A stretch of 64,000 bases of DNA from Clostridia bacterium (lineage in GTDB: Bacteria > Bacillota > Clostridia > Oscillospirales > CAG-272), in the NCBI GenBank assembly GCA_017503325.1, contig JAFVTI010000008.1, forward strand, positions 62,001 through 126,000. The letters are read 5' to 3'. Positions 51,286-60,061 of the stretch are shown here, one piece after another; the first letter of the stretch is position 1, and each line of letters opens with the position of its first letter. Under the pieces are notes generated by a model, which saw only the letters and a program-made list of their open reading frames with translations, searched no databases and was not told where the DNA came from. Both the position numbers and the translations under genes were made by a program.

Positions 51286-51289
51286 GCGT

Positions 51290-51500
51290 GAGTTTGGGCC
51301 ACCGTCACCCCAACGATCCACCTCCACAGGATGAAAGTTTGGGTCGAGCCTTTTCAAAGGCTCGCGCGGGTGGAGGGCGCGAAGCCCTCCTCGCCTCCGC
51401 AGAGGCGAAATGTCTTTTACGCCGTTTTTTGGTTCTTTTTTGCGGCTACTCCGTCAAAAAAGAACGGAGAGAATTTTCTCAATGTAAAAAAGCGAAAAAA
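51290..51500 (+). repeat. Structured dispersed repeat, copy 5
   Basis: Same hairpin order as copy 1: GAGCC/GGCTC, GGAGGGC/GCCCTCC, GCCTC/GAGGC and GTTCTTTTTTG/CAAAAAAGAAC, then GGAGAGAATTTTC. It follows a terminator and precedes copy 6 in opposite orientation. Confidence 0.85.
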
Positions 51501-51579
51501 CCCATTTTGTAGGGGCAGAACGGAGAGGTTTTTCTCAATGTTACGCATCCTGATTCATCACCCACTTTTTTCTTTGACA

Positions 51580-51745
51580 CCGCTGGCGCAAAGAAAAAAG
51601 TTCACAAAAAAGAAACGCCGAGAATATTTCGCGCCTGCGGGCGCGACGAGGGCGCCGCCCTCGACCCGCGACCTTTTTGAAAAAAGGTCGATCAAAAACT
51701 TTCATCCTGGGGGAGGGGTCCGTTTGGGTGGCGGTGATTGAGAGT
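51580..51745 (-). repeat. Structured dispersed repeat, copy 6 (inverted)
   Basis: On the minus strand: CGACCTTTTTTC/AAAAAGGTCG, CGAGGGC/GCCCTCG and CGCGCC/GGCGCG stems, and a divergent last hairpin (GTGAACTTTTTTC). Copies 5 and 6 face each other across about 80 bases. Confidence 0.8.
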
Positions 51746-51751
51746 TTTTGC

Positions 51752-51782
51752 AAAAAAAGCCCTTGCAACGCAAGGGCTTTTG
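51752..51782 (-). terminator. Terminator of the GH4 gene
   Basis: AAAAGCCCTTGC / GCAAGGGCTTTT stem; on the minus strand it is followed by TTTTTTT. Confidence 0.85.
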
Positions 51783-51794
51783 ATGTGATTTGGC

Positions 51795-53117
51795 TTAGAA
51801 AATGGGATAGCCCGCAGCTTCGTGTGCAGCGCGCAGCTCGTCACACATAGCAACGATCTCGTCGGTCGAGAGCTGGCTGCCCGTGTGGGGATCCAGCATT
51901 GCTGCCTGGTATACGTGCTCCATGTTGCCGGTCACGGCTGCCTCAATGGTCAGCAGCTGAACGTTGATGTTGGTCATGTTCATAGCTGCCAGCTGTACGG
52001 GCAGGCGGCCTGCATAGGTGGGATGTACGCCCTTGCGGTCAACCATGCAGGAAACCTCAACACACGCCTCGTCGGGCAGGTTGGGGATCATACCGTTGTT
52101 GAGCACGTTGCCGCCGATGCGGTAAGGCACGTCGGTCAGAATTGCCTCCATAATATGGGAAGCGTACTCGCGGGAACGGGTGTGGGAGATCTCTCCGCCC
52201 GCCATCAGCTCTTCCTTTTGACGCTTCCAGTTTGCGATCTGGGCTACGCAGCGTCTGGGATATTCGTCCAGCGGAATGTTGAACTTTTCAATCAGCTCGG
52301 GACGGTTTTCCTTGATGTAAAGGTAGTTGTATTCAGCGTTGTGCTCACTGGATTCGGTGCAGTAGTAGCCAAGCTTGTCAATGTAGTCAAAGCGGACCAT
52401 GTCGTCGTGCTTTTCGTTTGCATTCTTTTCCTTGGCTCTTCTCTTGATCTCGGGATAGAGGTCGTTGCCGTCCTTGTCCTCGATCTCAAGCAGCCATGCC
52501 ATGTGGTTGATGCCCGCGATCTTTTCGCGTCTGCCCTCCAGCTTGTCCTGCATGCCAAGGCGATGCAAAAGACCCTCGGAGCAGACCTGAACGCTGTGGC
52601 AAAGGCCGACCGTCTTGATCTTGGTGTATCTCTGCATGTAGCCGGACAGCATAGCCATGGGGTTGGTATAGTTGAGGAACCACGCATCGGGGCAAACCTC
52701 TTCCATGTCGGCAGCGAAATCCTTGAGGACTGCGATGGTACGCAGTGCGCGGAAGATACCGCCAATGCCTAACGTGTCGCCGATGGTCTGGCGCAGACCG
52801 TACTTCTTGGGGATCTCGAAGTCGATGATGGTGCAGGGATCGTACAGACCGACCTGGATCGCGTCAACCACGAAATCAGCGCCGCGCAGCGCGTCCTTGC
52901 GATTTTCCACGCCCAGATACTTGTTGATCGTTGCGCGATTTTCGTTGATGTTCTCATTGAGCTTGGTGATCATCAGATAGGATTCGTCCAATCTGTCAGC
53001 GTCAATGTCGTAAAGCGCGATCTCGGCGTCGTGCAGACAGGGGGTCAGCATCGCGTCGCCCAGTACGTTCTTTGCAAAAACGGTGCTGCCCGCACCCATA
53101 AATGTAATTTTTGCCAT
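51795..53117 (-). CDS. melA: GH4 alpha-galactosidase-type glycosidase
   Basis: A 440-residue NAD- and metal-dependent glycosidase. The N-terminal Rossmann loop is ITFMGAGSTVFAKN, the NAD/active-site region LNYTNPMAMLSG, and the metal motif GLCHSVQ marks the alpha-galactosidase branch of GH4; GINHMAWL follows. Cytoplasmic, no signal peptide. The specificity could also be alpha-galacturonidase. AAAGGAG is seven bases before the ATG; a consensus promoter is at 53163-53191. Confidence 0.9.
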   Translation of the reverse strand: MAKITFMGAGSTVFAKNVLGDAMLTPCLHDAEIALYDIDADRLDESYLMITKLNENINENRATINKYLGVENRKDALRGADFVVDAIQVGLYDPCTIIDFEIPKKYGLRQTIGDTLGIGGIFRALRTIAVLKDFAADMEEVCPDAWFLNYTNPMAMLSGYMQRYTKIKTVGLCHSVQVCSEGLLHRLGMQDKLEGRREKIAGINHMAWLLEIEDKDGNDLYPEIKRRAKEKNANEKHDDMVRFDYIDKLGYYCTESSEHNAEYNYLYIKENRPELIEKFNIPLDEYPRRCVAQIANWKRQKEELMAGGEISHTRSREYASHIMEAILTDVPYRIGGNVLNNGMIPNLPDEACVEVSCMVDRKGVHPTYAGRLPVQLAAMNMTNINVQLLTIEAAVTGNMEHVYQAAMLDPHTGSQLSTDEIVAMCDELRAAHEAAGYPIF

Positions 53118-53162
53118 AGCGTGTCTCCTTTATTTGATTGGATTGCTTATTTGGATACTTTC

Positions 53163-53191
53163 ATTATACTTTTTTTGACTTCAAAAATCAA
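53163..53191 (-). promoter_or_regulatory. Promoter of the GH4 gene
   Basis: Minus-strand TTGATT (53191-53186), 17 bases, TATAAT (53168-53163). Confidence 0.8.
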
Positions 53192-53287
53192 TAGGTTGTC
53201 GGGAATTTTTTATTTTTTTGCTGCGGACTCTTTCCTCTTTGGTAAAACTGTGCTATAATGGGAGCAGATTGGATTTTGGAGAGATAT

Positions 53288-54691
53288 ATGAAAAAAGGAT
53301 TTTTCAGAAATATACAGTGGGGGCTGTTGCCAACCGTGGTCGCGCTGGCCTTGCCCACCATGCTTGAGCAGCTGATGCACACGGTGGTGCAGTACGTGGA
53401 TACCGCCATGGTCGGCTCGCTTGGAACGCAGGCCTCCGCCGCCGTGGGTGCCACCAGCACGGTGGGCTGGCTGGTCGGCAGCACGCTCTCGGCACTTGGC
53501 GTCGGCTTTTTGTCCTATATTGCGCGCTCCATGGGTGCGGGGGATAAGGATATGTGCCGCCGCGCGTCCTCGCAGGCGGTGCTGCTTGTGCTTGTGTCCG
53601 GCATTCTGTTTACGGTGCTGACGCTCGCGCTCTCGCCCTTTGTGCCCGTGATCATGCAGGTCGACCCCGATATCCGTGATACGGCCACCATCTATTTCTT
53701 TATTTTGTATACCCCCATGCTGTTCCGCGCGGCGTCTATCATTTTCGGTGCCGTGTTGCGCGGGGCGGGGGATACCAAAACGCCCATGAAGGCGGGCATT
53801 ATCGTCAATATCGTCAACGTCGCGCTCAACTTTTTCCTGATCTACCCCACAAGAATTGTGGAATTGCCCTGGTTCTCGGACACCGTTTTGCCGCTGACCA
53901 TCCCCGGCGCGGGGCTTGAGGTGGTGGGCGCGGCGGTTGCCAGCGCGATTTCGTTCGTGGTTGGCGGCATCGTGATCACGATTGCCGTGTGGAGACATCC
54001 GCTGGTTTCTCCGCGCGGACAAAGACTTTGGCCCGATCGCGAGATCCTGCGCCCCTGCTTAAAGGTGGCCATGCCCAACATGGCGCAGAGATTTGCCACC
54101 TCGCTTGGCTACGTGGTGTTTGCCTCCATGATCAATTCGCTTGGCGACGTTTCCACCGCTGCGCACGGCTTTGCCAACACGGTGGAGTCCGCGTTCTACA
54201 TTCCCGGATACGGTATGCAGGCCGCTGCCGCTACGCTGGCGGGCAACTGCGTGGGTGCCAAGGATAAGGGAAAGCTCAAGGATCTCGGCAGGCTGATGCT
54301 GGTCTGCGAGGTGCTGCTCATGATTGTTTCGGGCGGACTGCTATTTTTGCTTGCGCCGTATATGCTGCGCATCTTCTCCAAAGACCCGCTGGTCATCTCG
54401 CTTGGCACCACCGTTTTGCGCATGGTGGCGCTGTCCGAGCCCTTCTACGGTGTCACCATCATCACCGAGGGCATGATGCAGGGCGTGGGCAATACCAGAA
54501 CGCCGTTTGTTTTCAACGTCATCGGCATGTGGGGCATGCGCATCTTCGGTACGTTTTTGTGCCTTATGCTTTTGCCCAACCCCACGCTTGTGGCTGCCTG
54601 GGCGTGCATGATCGCGCACAACCTTGCGCTGTTTTTCATGTTCTCGATCTATTACAAGAAAGGCAAATGGAGCCCGTTGCATAAAACATAA
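53288..54691 (+). CDS. MATE-family efflux transporter
   Basis: A 467-residue, 12-segment sodium- or proton-coupled exporter of drugs or metabolites. LPTMLEQLMHTVVQYVDTAMVG near the start, GAGDKDMCRRASSQAV and GAVLRGAGDTKTPMKAG are typical MATE features. The ATG at 53288 has GGAGAG upstream; an earlier ATG at 53258 lies inside a TATAAT box at 53254-53259. The substrate is unknown. A terminator follows at 54716-54747. Confidence 0.93.
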   Translation: MKKGFFRNIQWGLLPTVVALALPTMLEQLMHTVVQYVDTAMVGSLGTQASAAVGATSTVGWLVGSTLSALGVGFLSYIARSMGAGDKDMCRRASSQAVLLVLVSGILFTVLTLALSPFVPVIMQVDPDIRDTATIYFFILYTPMLFRAASIIFGAVLRGAGDTKTPMKAGIIVNIVNVALNFFLIYPTRIVELPWFSDTVLPLTIPGAGLEVVGAAVASAISFVVGGIVITIAVWRHPLVSPRGQRLWPDREILRPCLKVAMPNMAQRFATSLGYVVFASMINSLGDVSTAAHGFANTVESAFYIPGYGMQAAAATLAGNCVGAKDKGKLKDLGRLMLVCEVLLMIVSGGLLFLLAPYMLRIFSKDPLVISLGTTVLRMVALSEPFYGVTIITEGMMQGVGNTRTPFVFNVIGMWGMRIFGTFLCLMLLPNPTLVAAWACMIAHNLALFFMFSIYYKKGKWSPLHKT

Positions 54692-54715
54692 TGCAAAATG
54701 CAGAATTATGGTTGG

Positions 54716-54747
54716 AAATCCGCTCGGACGAGCGGATTTTCTTTTTT
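54716..54747 (+). terminator. Terminator of the MATE gene
   Basis: AAATCCGCTC / GAGCGGATTT with a GGAC loop, then TCTTTTTTC. An ATAATGCAAAATGCAG repeat fragment precedes it. Confidence 0.85.
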
Positions 54748-54798
54748 CAAAGATACGCTTGCTTACTTGGCTTTGCAGGGGATCAACTGAAAATATTA

Positions 54799-54827
54799 TT
54801 GACAAATGTACTATAATATGATAAAAT
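54799..54827 (+). promoter_or_regulatory. Promoter of the HD phosphohydrolase gene
   Basis: TTGACA (54799-54804), 17 bases, TAAAAT (54822-54827). A TATAAT at 54812 is too close to the -35 to pair with it. Confidence 0.6.
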
Positions 54828-54860
54828 AAAATCAAATAGGCGTTTTTACGGAGGAAATGG

Positions 54861-55520
54861 ATGATCACGTACGATCAACTGCGGCACAGCCCGGAAATCA
54901 GAACCTATATTCAGAAGGCGGACGAATCCTTGCGCGCGCTTGGCTTTACCGAGCACAGCTTTGCGCACGTCACGCGCGTGTCCGAAACGGCAGCATATAT
55001 CCTTAGCGAGCTTGGATACGGCGAGCACGAGATTGAGCTTGCCAAAATCGCCGGCTACCTGCACGACATCGGCAACTTGGTCAACCGCGTGGAGCACTCG
55101 CAGAGCGGTGCGGTTATGGCCTTCCGTTTGCTTGATCATATGGACATGCCCCCCGAGGATATTGCCACCGTGGTCACCGCCATCGGCAACCACGACGAGG
55201 GCACCGGCGTGCCTGTCAACGGCGTGGCAGCTGCTTTGATCCTGGCAGACAAGTCGGACGTAAGAAGAAGTCGCGTCAGAAACGAGGACTTTGCCACCTT
55301 TGATATTCACGACCGCGTCAATTATTCGGTGGAGATGTCGCGCCTGACGCTGGATAAGGAGCGGAGAACCGTGACGCTGACGTTGGATATCGATACGAGC
55401 GTTGCATCGGTCATGTCGTATTTTGAGATTTTTCTTGGCAGAATGGTCATGTGCCGCAAGGCTGCGGATATGCTTGGCCTTCAGTTTAAGTTAAATATAA
55501 ACGGACAAATGTTGATCTGA
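54861..55520 (+). CDS. HD-domain metal-dependent phosphohydrolase
   Basis: A 219-residue protein with the HD motif: HSFAHVTRVSETAAYI (first His), GYLHDIGN (HD pair), NHDEGTG and ALILADKSDVRRSRVR (distal Asp). Residues after 150 form a beta-rich tail. Substrate unknown. GGAGG supports the start. It shares an operon with the Na/Pi cotransporter. Confidence 0.87.
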   Translation: MITYDQLRHSPEIRTYIQKADESLRALGFTEHSFAHVTRVSETAAYILSELGYGEHEIELAKIAGYLHDIGNLVNRVEHSQSGAVMAFRLLDHMDMPPEDIATVVTAIGNHDEGTGVPVNGVAAALILADKSDVRRSRVRNEDFATFDIHDRVNYSVEMSRLTLDKERRTVTLTLDIDTSVASVMSYFEIFLGRMVMCRKAADMLGLQFKLNINGQMLI

Positions 55521-55548
55521 TTTACAAAGGATCGGAAAGGACTCGAAA

Positions 55549-57372
55549 ATGCAAAATTTGTTGAACAATCTGCAGGCGGTATTTACCCACGAGAGCGTTG
55601 ACGTCTTCATGGTTCTCAATCTGTTGCTCGGCCTTGCACTGTTCTTGTTCGGTATGGACGTCATGGGTGATGCTCTTAAAAAGAGTGCGGGGAACAGGCT
55701 CAAGATTATTCTTGGCAAGCTGACCTCCAACAAATTCAAGGGCTTTTTGCTGGGCTTGGGTGTCACTGCCATCATTCAATCGTCCTCGGCTACCACGGTC
55801 ATGGTAGTGGGCTTTGTCAACTCCGCAACCATGACGCTTGCACAGGCTGTCGGTGTGATTCTTGGCGCTAATGTGGGCACTGCGGTGACCGCATGGCTGA
55901 CCGCGATGACCGGCATGGAGGTTGCAGGTGCTGAGGGAGCTATGAGTATTTTGCAGTATTTCAAGCCGGATTTCTGGATGCCCATCCTTGCCATTGTGGG
56001 TATCGTGTTCTGCATGTTTGCCAAGAAGAACAGATATAAGCAGGTCGGCTTTATTCTTTTGGGCTTTGGCGTGCTGATGACGGGTATGAATATCATGTCG
56101 GATGCGGTTGCCGTGTTCAAGGAGATTCCCGAGTTCGGTAATTTACTTGTGATGTTTGAAAATCCCTTCTTGGGCATTCTTGCAGGTACCGTGCTGACCG
56201 CAATTGTACAGTCCTCCTCTGCATCCGTCGGTATTTTGCAGGCGTTGACCGCGTCGGGCGCGATCTCTTACGGTATCGCCATCCCGATCGTCATGGGTCA
56301 GAATATCGGTACTTGTGTCACTGCAATGCTGTCCTCTATGGGCTCGTCCAAGAACGGTAAGCGTGCAGCACTGGTGCACCTGTACTTTAACATTATTTCG
56401 GTCGTCGTTGTGCTCAGCGGCTACTACATTTTGGACGCGATGATTGGATTTGGGCTTAACAGCGTTACAGCGAACATGTGGGATATTGCGATTATCCACA
56501 CAGTATTCAAGATCATCGCAGTCATTATTATGTTCCCGTTCACCAATCTGCTGGTCAAGCTGGCAACCGTATCCGTTCCCGAGACCTCCAAGAAAAAGAA
56601 GGACGAAGACGGTCTTGTGCTGGACGAGAGACTGTTTATCACCCCTGCCGTTGCAGTAGAGCAGGCAGAGGTTGCTGCACGAAAGATGGCGGTGGCGTCC
56701 TGCGACGCGATGGACCGCGCGCTGATGCTGCTATCCAATTATGATTCCAAGTCCGCCGATCTTGTGCGCAAGTGCGAGGACGACGTGGACAAGATGGAGG
56801 ATAAGATCGGCTCGTACCTTGTCAAGCTGGCTGCAAAGAACAGCTCGGGCGAGGGCTCGCGCGAGATCACCAAGCTGCTCCACCTGATCGGTGACTTTGA
56901 GCGTATTTCGGACCACGCAGTCAACATTGCCGAGTCGGCTGAGGAAATGAGAGATAAGCAGATTCAATTCTCTCCCGCAGCGCAAAAGGAGATCAGCACC
57001 ATGGTCGCCGCTGTGCGCGAGGTGCTTTGGAACGCACGCGAGGGCTTTATCAACGACGATTTCGAAATGGCTGCCTCGGTTGAACCGCTGGAGGAGGTCA
57101 TTGACGATCTTCGTGACGCTATCAAGCTGCACCACATCGTGCGTCTGCAGAACAACGAATGCACCATGGAAATGGGCTTCATTCTCTCCGACCTGCTGAC
57201 CAACTGCGAACGCGTTGCAGACCATTGCTCCAATATCGCGGGCTGCATGCTGGAGCTTTCGCAGGATAAGGCACTTGATATGCATAAATACCTGTACGAC
57301 GTCAAGCACGGCAGCCCCGAGTTTGACCGCAGATTCCAGGAATACAAGGAAAAGTATCCCATTGAGGATTGA
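55549..57372 (+). CDS. Na/phosphate cotransporter with PhoU domain
   Basis: A 607-residue protein of the PNaS (NptA-like) family. The transporter part (about 20-340) has two inverted repeats, each carrying the QSSSAT/QSSSAS signature (GVTAIIQSSSATTVMVVGF and LTAIVQSSSASVGILQAL). Residues about 370-590 form two PhoU-like helical bundles (FERISDHAVNIAE; NCERVADHCSNIAG). It imports phosphate using the sodium gradient. It begins 28 bases after the HD gene. Confidence 0.95.
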   Translation: MQNLLNNLQAVFTHESVDVFMVLNLLLGLALFLFGMDVMGDALKKSAGNRLKIILGKLTSNKFKGFLLGLGVTAIIQSSSATTVMVVGFVNSATMTLAQAVGVILGANVGTAVTAWLTAMTGMEVAGAEGAMSILQYFKPDFWMPILAIVGIVFCMFAKKNRYKQVGFILLGFGVLMTGMNIMSDAVAVFKEIPEFGNLLVMFENPFLGILAGTVLTAIVQSSSASVGILQALTASGAISYGIAIPIVMGQNIGTCVTAMLSSMGSSKNGKRAALVHLYFNIISVVVVLSGYYILDAMIGFGLNSVTANMWDIAIIHTVFKIIAVIIMFPFTNLLVKLATVSVPETSKKKKDEDGLVLDERLFITPAVAVEQAEVAARKMAVASCDAMDRALMLLSNYDSKSADLVRKCEDDVDKMEDKIGSYLVKLAAKNSSGEGSREITKLLHLIGDFERISDHAVNIAESAEEMRDKQIQFSPAAQKEISTMVAAVREVLWNAREGFINDDFEMAASVEPLEEVIDDLRDAIKLHHIVRLQNNECTMEMGFILSDLLTNCERVADHCSNIAGCMLELSQDKALDMHKYLYDVKHGSPEFDRRFQEYKEKYPIED

Positions 57373-57397
57373 TCCTTTGAAAACTACATAAAAGAGT

Positions 57398-57435
57398 GGG
57401 GAAAATCGACCTTTGTAAGACAGGGTCGGTTTTCC
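57398..57435 (+). terminator. Possible terminator hairpin
   Basis: GGGAAAATCGACC / GGTCGGTTTTCCC stem, without a good T run. Confidence 0.45.
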
Positions 57436-57457
57436 CATGCTTTATTGAACGGAGAAT

Positions 57458-58153
57458 ATGAAAAATATCAAAAGAACAAAGCAGTATAAGGAAACGAGGG
57501 CAAGATTTGCCGAGGTTTCGAGAAGACTTGCCGAAATTTACCCCGGCGCGGAGTGTGCGCTGGAGTGGAGGACCGATGCGCCCGATCCTGCGGACGACGG
57601 CTGGCGACTTTTGATCATGGGCAGGCTGTCGGCGCAATGCACCGATGCCAGGGTCAATATCGTGTGCCGTGATCTGTTTGCCGCGTACCCAACTGTCGAG
57701 GCGGTGGCCGGGGCGCCCATCGAGGATCTTGAGAGACTGGTGCATTCCTGCGGCTTTTACCGCGCGAAGGCAAGTAACATCAAGGATTCGTGCGCACTTT
57801 TGGTCAACGAATACGGCGGCAGAGTGCCCGCTGACCGTGAGGTGCTGCTGACCTTCCCGGGTGTGGGGCGCAAGATCGCCAATCTTTTGTTGGGCGATAT
57901 TTACGGCATCCCCGGCATCGTGGCCGACACGCACCTGATCTGCATCGGTGGCAGACTCGGCGCGTATCCTGTGGAAATGAAGGATCCGCATAAGGTGGAA
58001 AAGATCTTGGATTTGTACGTTGAGCCCGCGGATCAAAGCGATTTTTGCCATCGCGCCGTACAGTTCGGCCGCGATTATTGCACAGCAAGAGCACCCAAGT
58101 GCGATCGGTGCCCGCTTGGGGATATTTGTCCGTTTGCGCAGGCAGGAAACTGA
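57458..58153 (+). CDS. nth: Endonuclease III
   Basis: A 231-residue base-excision DNA glycosylase/AP lyase. The helix-hairpin-helix LTFPGVGRKIANLLLG holds the catalytic Lys (about 140), IVADTH holds the catalytic Asp, and CTARAPKCDRCPLGDIC forms the C-x6-C-x2-C-x5-C iron-sulfur site. The Arg after DTH is replaced (DTHLICIGGRLG). The N-terminal part is about 20 residues longer than typical. Confidence 0.92.
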   Translation: MKNIKRTKQYKETRARFAEVSRRLAEIYPGAECALEWRTDAPDPADDGWRLLIMGRLSAQCTDARVNIVCRDLFAAYPTVEAVAGAPIEDLERLVHSCGFYRAKASNIKDSCALLVNEYGGRVPADREVLLTFPGVGRKIANLLLGDIYGIPGIVADTHLICIGGRLGAYPVEMKDPHKVEKILDLYVEPADQSDFCHRAVQFGRDYCTARAPKCDRCPLGDICPFAQAGN

Positions 58154-58161
58154 ATGAGCGC

Positions 58162-58205
58162 TTGTAGGGGATGAATTTGCTTGCAAATATTCCTCCCCTA
58201 CAAAA
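58162..58205. repeat. Palindromic repeat, TTGTAGGGG family
   Basis: TTGTAGGGGATGAATTTGC ... GCAAATATTCCTCCCCTACAA; the inverted relative of the copy at 31468-31514. Confidence 0.85.
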
Positions 58206-58231
58206 GAATGAAACAGAAAGGATGTGATCCT

Positions 58232-60061
58232 ATGGAAACACAACATAAGGTGTACGGCAAGGCCGCACGACTTTGGCGTTTCTTGAGAAAGAGCCGCCTT
58301 TGGTTTGCGTTGGGCATTCTGTGTGCCGTTGCCATGACCGCGCTTGAAATGGTCGCACCGCAGATCGTCAACTTCACCGTGGACAATCTGCTCTCGGGCG
58401 AGGAGCTCGTGCTGCCCGCGTGGCTTGCAGGGCTTGTGGACGCGCCCGCGCTGATTGCGTACCTGCAGGATAAATTATGGCTGGTGGCCATTGCCGTCAT
58501 CGTCACAGGTGCTGCCTCGGTGCTGTGCCGCTTTGGCAACATGTATTTTAACAATAAGGGCGGCGAGAGCATGGTCAAAACCATTCGCGACGACCTGTTT
58601 TCGCACATTGGCCGCCTGCCGCAGAGCTTTTATTCGCAGAACAAGACGGGAGATTTGATCCAACGCTCCACCTCGGACGTGGAAATGGTCAAGAATTTCG
58701 TGGCAGAGCAGTTGGTGCCCTTGTTCCGCGTCATCATTCTGCTGGCCGTGTCTCTGACCGTTATGTTTATGATGAATCCGCTGCTTGCGCTGGTGCCTCT
58801 TTGCTTTGTGCCCATCGTGCTGACCTATTCGCTGGTGTTCCGCGCACAGATCAGCAAGCATTTTGAGGCTTGCGATATCTGCGAGGCAGAGCTTTCCTCG
58901 ATTACGCAGGAAAATCTGACCGGCGTGCGCGTGGTACGCGCTTTTGGCCGCGAGAGAAGCGAGATTGAGAAATTTGACAGAAAAAATAAGGAATACGGCG
59001 ACCGCAACGTGCGCCTGACCTGGCTGTTTACCTGGTTCTGGATCGTGGGTGACTTTTTCTCCGGCATGCAGGTGCTGGCGGTGCTGGGCGTGGGCACGTA
59101 TATGTGCGTCGCGCACGGCATGGAGCTTGGCGACCTGCTTGCGTTCGTGTCTTATAACGCCATGATGCTGTGGCCTGTGCGCTCTCTTGGCCGAATCGTG
59201 TCCGAGATGAGTAAGGCGGGCGTGGCGCTGGGCAGAATCAACGACATTCTCAACACCGATCCCGAGCTGCAGACCCAAGAGGTCAAAGAGCCCGATTTCA
59301 AGGGCGATATCGTGTTCGATCACGTCAGCTTCCGTTACGAGGCGGAGGGCGCGCAGATCTTAGAGGACGTTTCCTTCTCGGTAAAGGGCGGCAGCGTGAT
59401 CGGTATCATGGGCGGCACGGGCTCGGGCAAGAGCACGCTGATGGGGCTTTTGGACCGACTTTACGAGCTGGAGGATGGCTCTATCACCATTGGCGGCGTG
59501 CCGATCGGTCAGATCGACCGCGCAGAGCTGCACCGCCGCGTGGGATACGTGCTGCAGGATACGTATCTGTTTTCGGGCACCATTGCCGAGAATATCTGCA
59601 TGGGCACGGACGGCATGGATATGGACGAGGTCAAGCATGCCGCGGGCGTTGCCTGCTTTGACGGCGCGGTGTCCGAATTCAAGGAAGGGTACGAGACCTT
59701 TGTGGGCGAGCGCGGCGTAACGCTGTCGGGCGGCCAGAAGCAGAGGTGCTCGATTGCCAGAATGCTGGCAATGCGCCCCGATATTATGATTTTTGACGAT
59801 TCTCTGTCTGCCGTGGACAGCGAGACCGATGCAACCATTCGCCGCGCGCTGCGTCGCGAGTTTGAGAATTGTACGGTCATTCTGATCTCGCACCGCATCA
59901 CCACGCTCTCGCATGCGGACAAAATCGTGGTGCTGGACGAGGGCCGCGTGGCCGAAATGGGCACGCACGAGGAGCTCGTGGCCAAGGGCGGCATTTACAG
60001 CCGCGTTTGCAGCATGCAGGGCAGAGATGAAGTGCAATCCGAAGGGGAGGTGACGGCATGA
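58232..60061 (+). CDS. Heterodimeric ABC exporter subunit, degenerate-site partner
   Basis: A 609-residue half-transporter with a six-segment membrane domain (about 20-320) and a C-terminal ATPase. Walker A GGTGSGKS, signature LSGGQKQRCS and Walker B IMIFDDSLSAVD are present. The catalytic Glu after Walker B is Asp (FDDS), the hallmark of the non-hydrolysing site in heterodimers such as TM287/288 or LmrCD. The ATG at 58232 has AAAGGA upstream. It overlaps its partner by four bases. Confidence 0.92.
   Translation: METQHKVYGKAARLWRFLRKSRLWFALGILCAVAMTALEMVAPQIVNFTVDNLLSGEELVLPAWLAGLVDAPALIAYLQDKLWLVAIAVIVTGAASVLCRFGNMYFNNKGGESMVKTIRDDLFSHIGRLPQSFYSQNKTGDLIQRSTSDVEMVKNFVAEQLVPLFRVIILLAVSLTVMFMMNPLLALVPLCFVPIVLTYSLVFRAQISKHFEACDICEAELSSITQENLTGVRVVRAFGRERSEIEKFDRKNKEYGDRNVRLTWLFTWFWIVGDFFSGMQVLAVLGVGTYMCVAHGMELGDLLAFVSYNAMMLWPVRSLGRIVSEMSKAGVALGRINDILNTDPELQTQEVKEPDFKGDIVFDHVSFRYEAEGAQILEDVSFSVKGGSVIGIMGGTGSGKSTLMGLLDRLYELEDGSITIGGVPIGQIDRAELHRRVGYVLQDTYLFSGTIAENICMGTDGMDMDEVKHAAGVACFDGAVSEFKEGYETFVGERGVTLSGGQKQRCSIARMLAMRPDIMIFDDSLSAVDSETDATIRRALRREFENCTVILISHRITTLSHADKIVVLDEGRVAEMGTHEELVAKGGIYSRVCSMQGRDEVQSEGEVTA

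Noticed and set aside
58232..60061. Inactive ABC exporter because of a missing catalytic Glu
   Set aside because: The next gene supplies the intact Walker B Glu and a changed signature, the normal pattern for heterodimeric exporters.
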